Source: Thiomicrorhabdus sp. Milos-T2 (GTDB lineage Bacteria; Pseudomonadota; Gammaproteobacteria; Thiomicrospirales; Thiomicrospiraceae). Taken from it: a stretch of 64,000 nt of DNA. The position numbers and the translations under genes were made by a program. Below the pieces are notes generated by a model. That model worked only from the letters and a program-made list of their open reading frames with translations. It had not been told where the DNA came from and did no database searches. Where the stretch lies: assembly GCF_000702325.1 (NCBI RefSeq), contig NZ_KL370892.1:124001-188000 (forward strand), written 5' to 3'. Below are positions 62,883 through 64,000 of the stretch, piece by piece. Position 1 is the stretch's first letter. Each line of letters starts with the position of its first letter.

Positions 62883-64000
<1,118 letters not shown>

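Overview
The window reads as chromosome of an AT-rich, sulfur-oxidising, probably autotrophic gammaproteobacterium. Supporting genes are a CbbR-type LysR regulator, SoxA and SoxX, four rhodanese domains in three genes beside a TauE/SafE-type exporter, a Gram-negative porin, OvoA and LuxS. The Thiomicrospira/Hydrogenovibrio/Thiomicrorhabdus group fits best, but this is inferred from gene content only; no rRNA gene is present.

Layout. 1-1.3 kb: end of a transporter and the CbbR-like regulator. 1.5-8.9 kb: a seven-gene minus-strand operon (histidine phosphatase, metallophosphatase, amphi-Trp protein, APH-like kinase, GAK-type ATP-grasp, HprK-related kinase B, phosphohexomutase) that looks like a version of the functionally undescribed GAK gene neighbourhood. 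10-18.5 kb: MBL protein, soxX, soxA, a sigma-54 two-component system, a porin and a PhnD-like lipoprotein; soxA and the porin share a promoter-like box and an upstream site. 19-22 kb: rhodanese/TauE genes and a GC-richer secreted rhodanese. 22-28.4 kb: a rearranged metal/peroxide stress region (OsmC, desulforubrerythrin, CDF, VIT, AhpD-like and thioredoxin-fold proteins) with two CDF fragments, a VIT fragment and a frameshifted IS4-type element. 28.4-34 kb: two secreted unknown proteins and an arsenic-type locus (thioredoxin-like protein, permease, ArsR, GAPDH, ArsC). 34-36.3 kb: remnants of an integrated element, then tRNA-Phe and tRNA-Leu.

36.6-44.3 kb is a minus-strand run of gpgP-like, gpgS, a GH13 phosphorylase, gnd, zwf and pgl. 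It suggests synthesis and phosphorolytic recycling of glucosylglycerate linked to the oxidative pentose phosphate pathway. 45-53.8 kb: lipoprotein, luxS-mtnN, a DUF2238 protein, a GGDEF/degenerate-EAL protein, purT, a lone fliS-like gene with a sigma-54 promoter, rpoH behind a perfect CIRCE element, and a YoaK-like protein. 53.9-58.3 kb: ovoA, an amidoligase-like gene and an ovoB candidate, which may extend the ovothiol pathway. 58.3-64 kb: tRNA-Arg, an unknown protein, a hexose-phosphate mutarotase, aroB, aroK, gmk and the start of a kdnA-like aminotransferase.

Two repeat families run through the window. One is a MITE-like family with GAGACCTTTGCACGAGA terminal inverted repeats and 5-bp target duplications (four intact copies and several relics). 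The other is the 12-bp palindrome ACCAGGCCTGGT, found between and inside genes. No CRISPR array, complete prophage or replication origin was seen.
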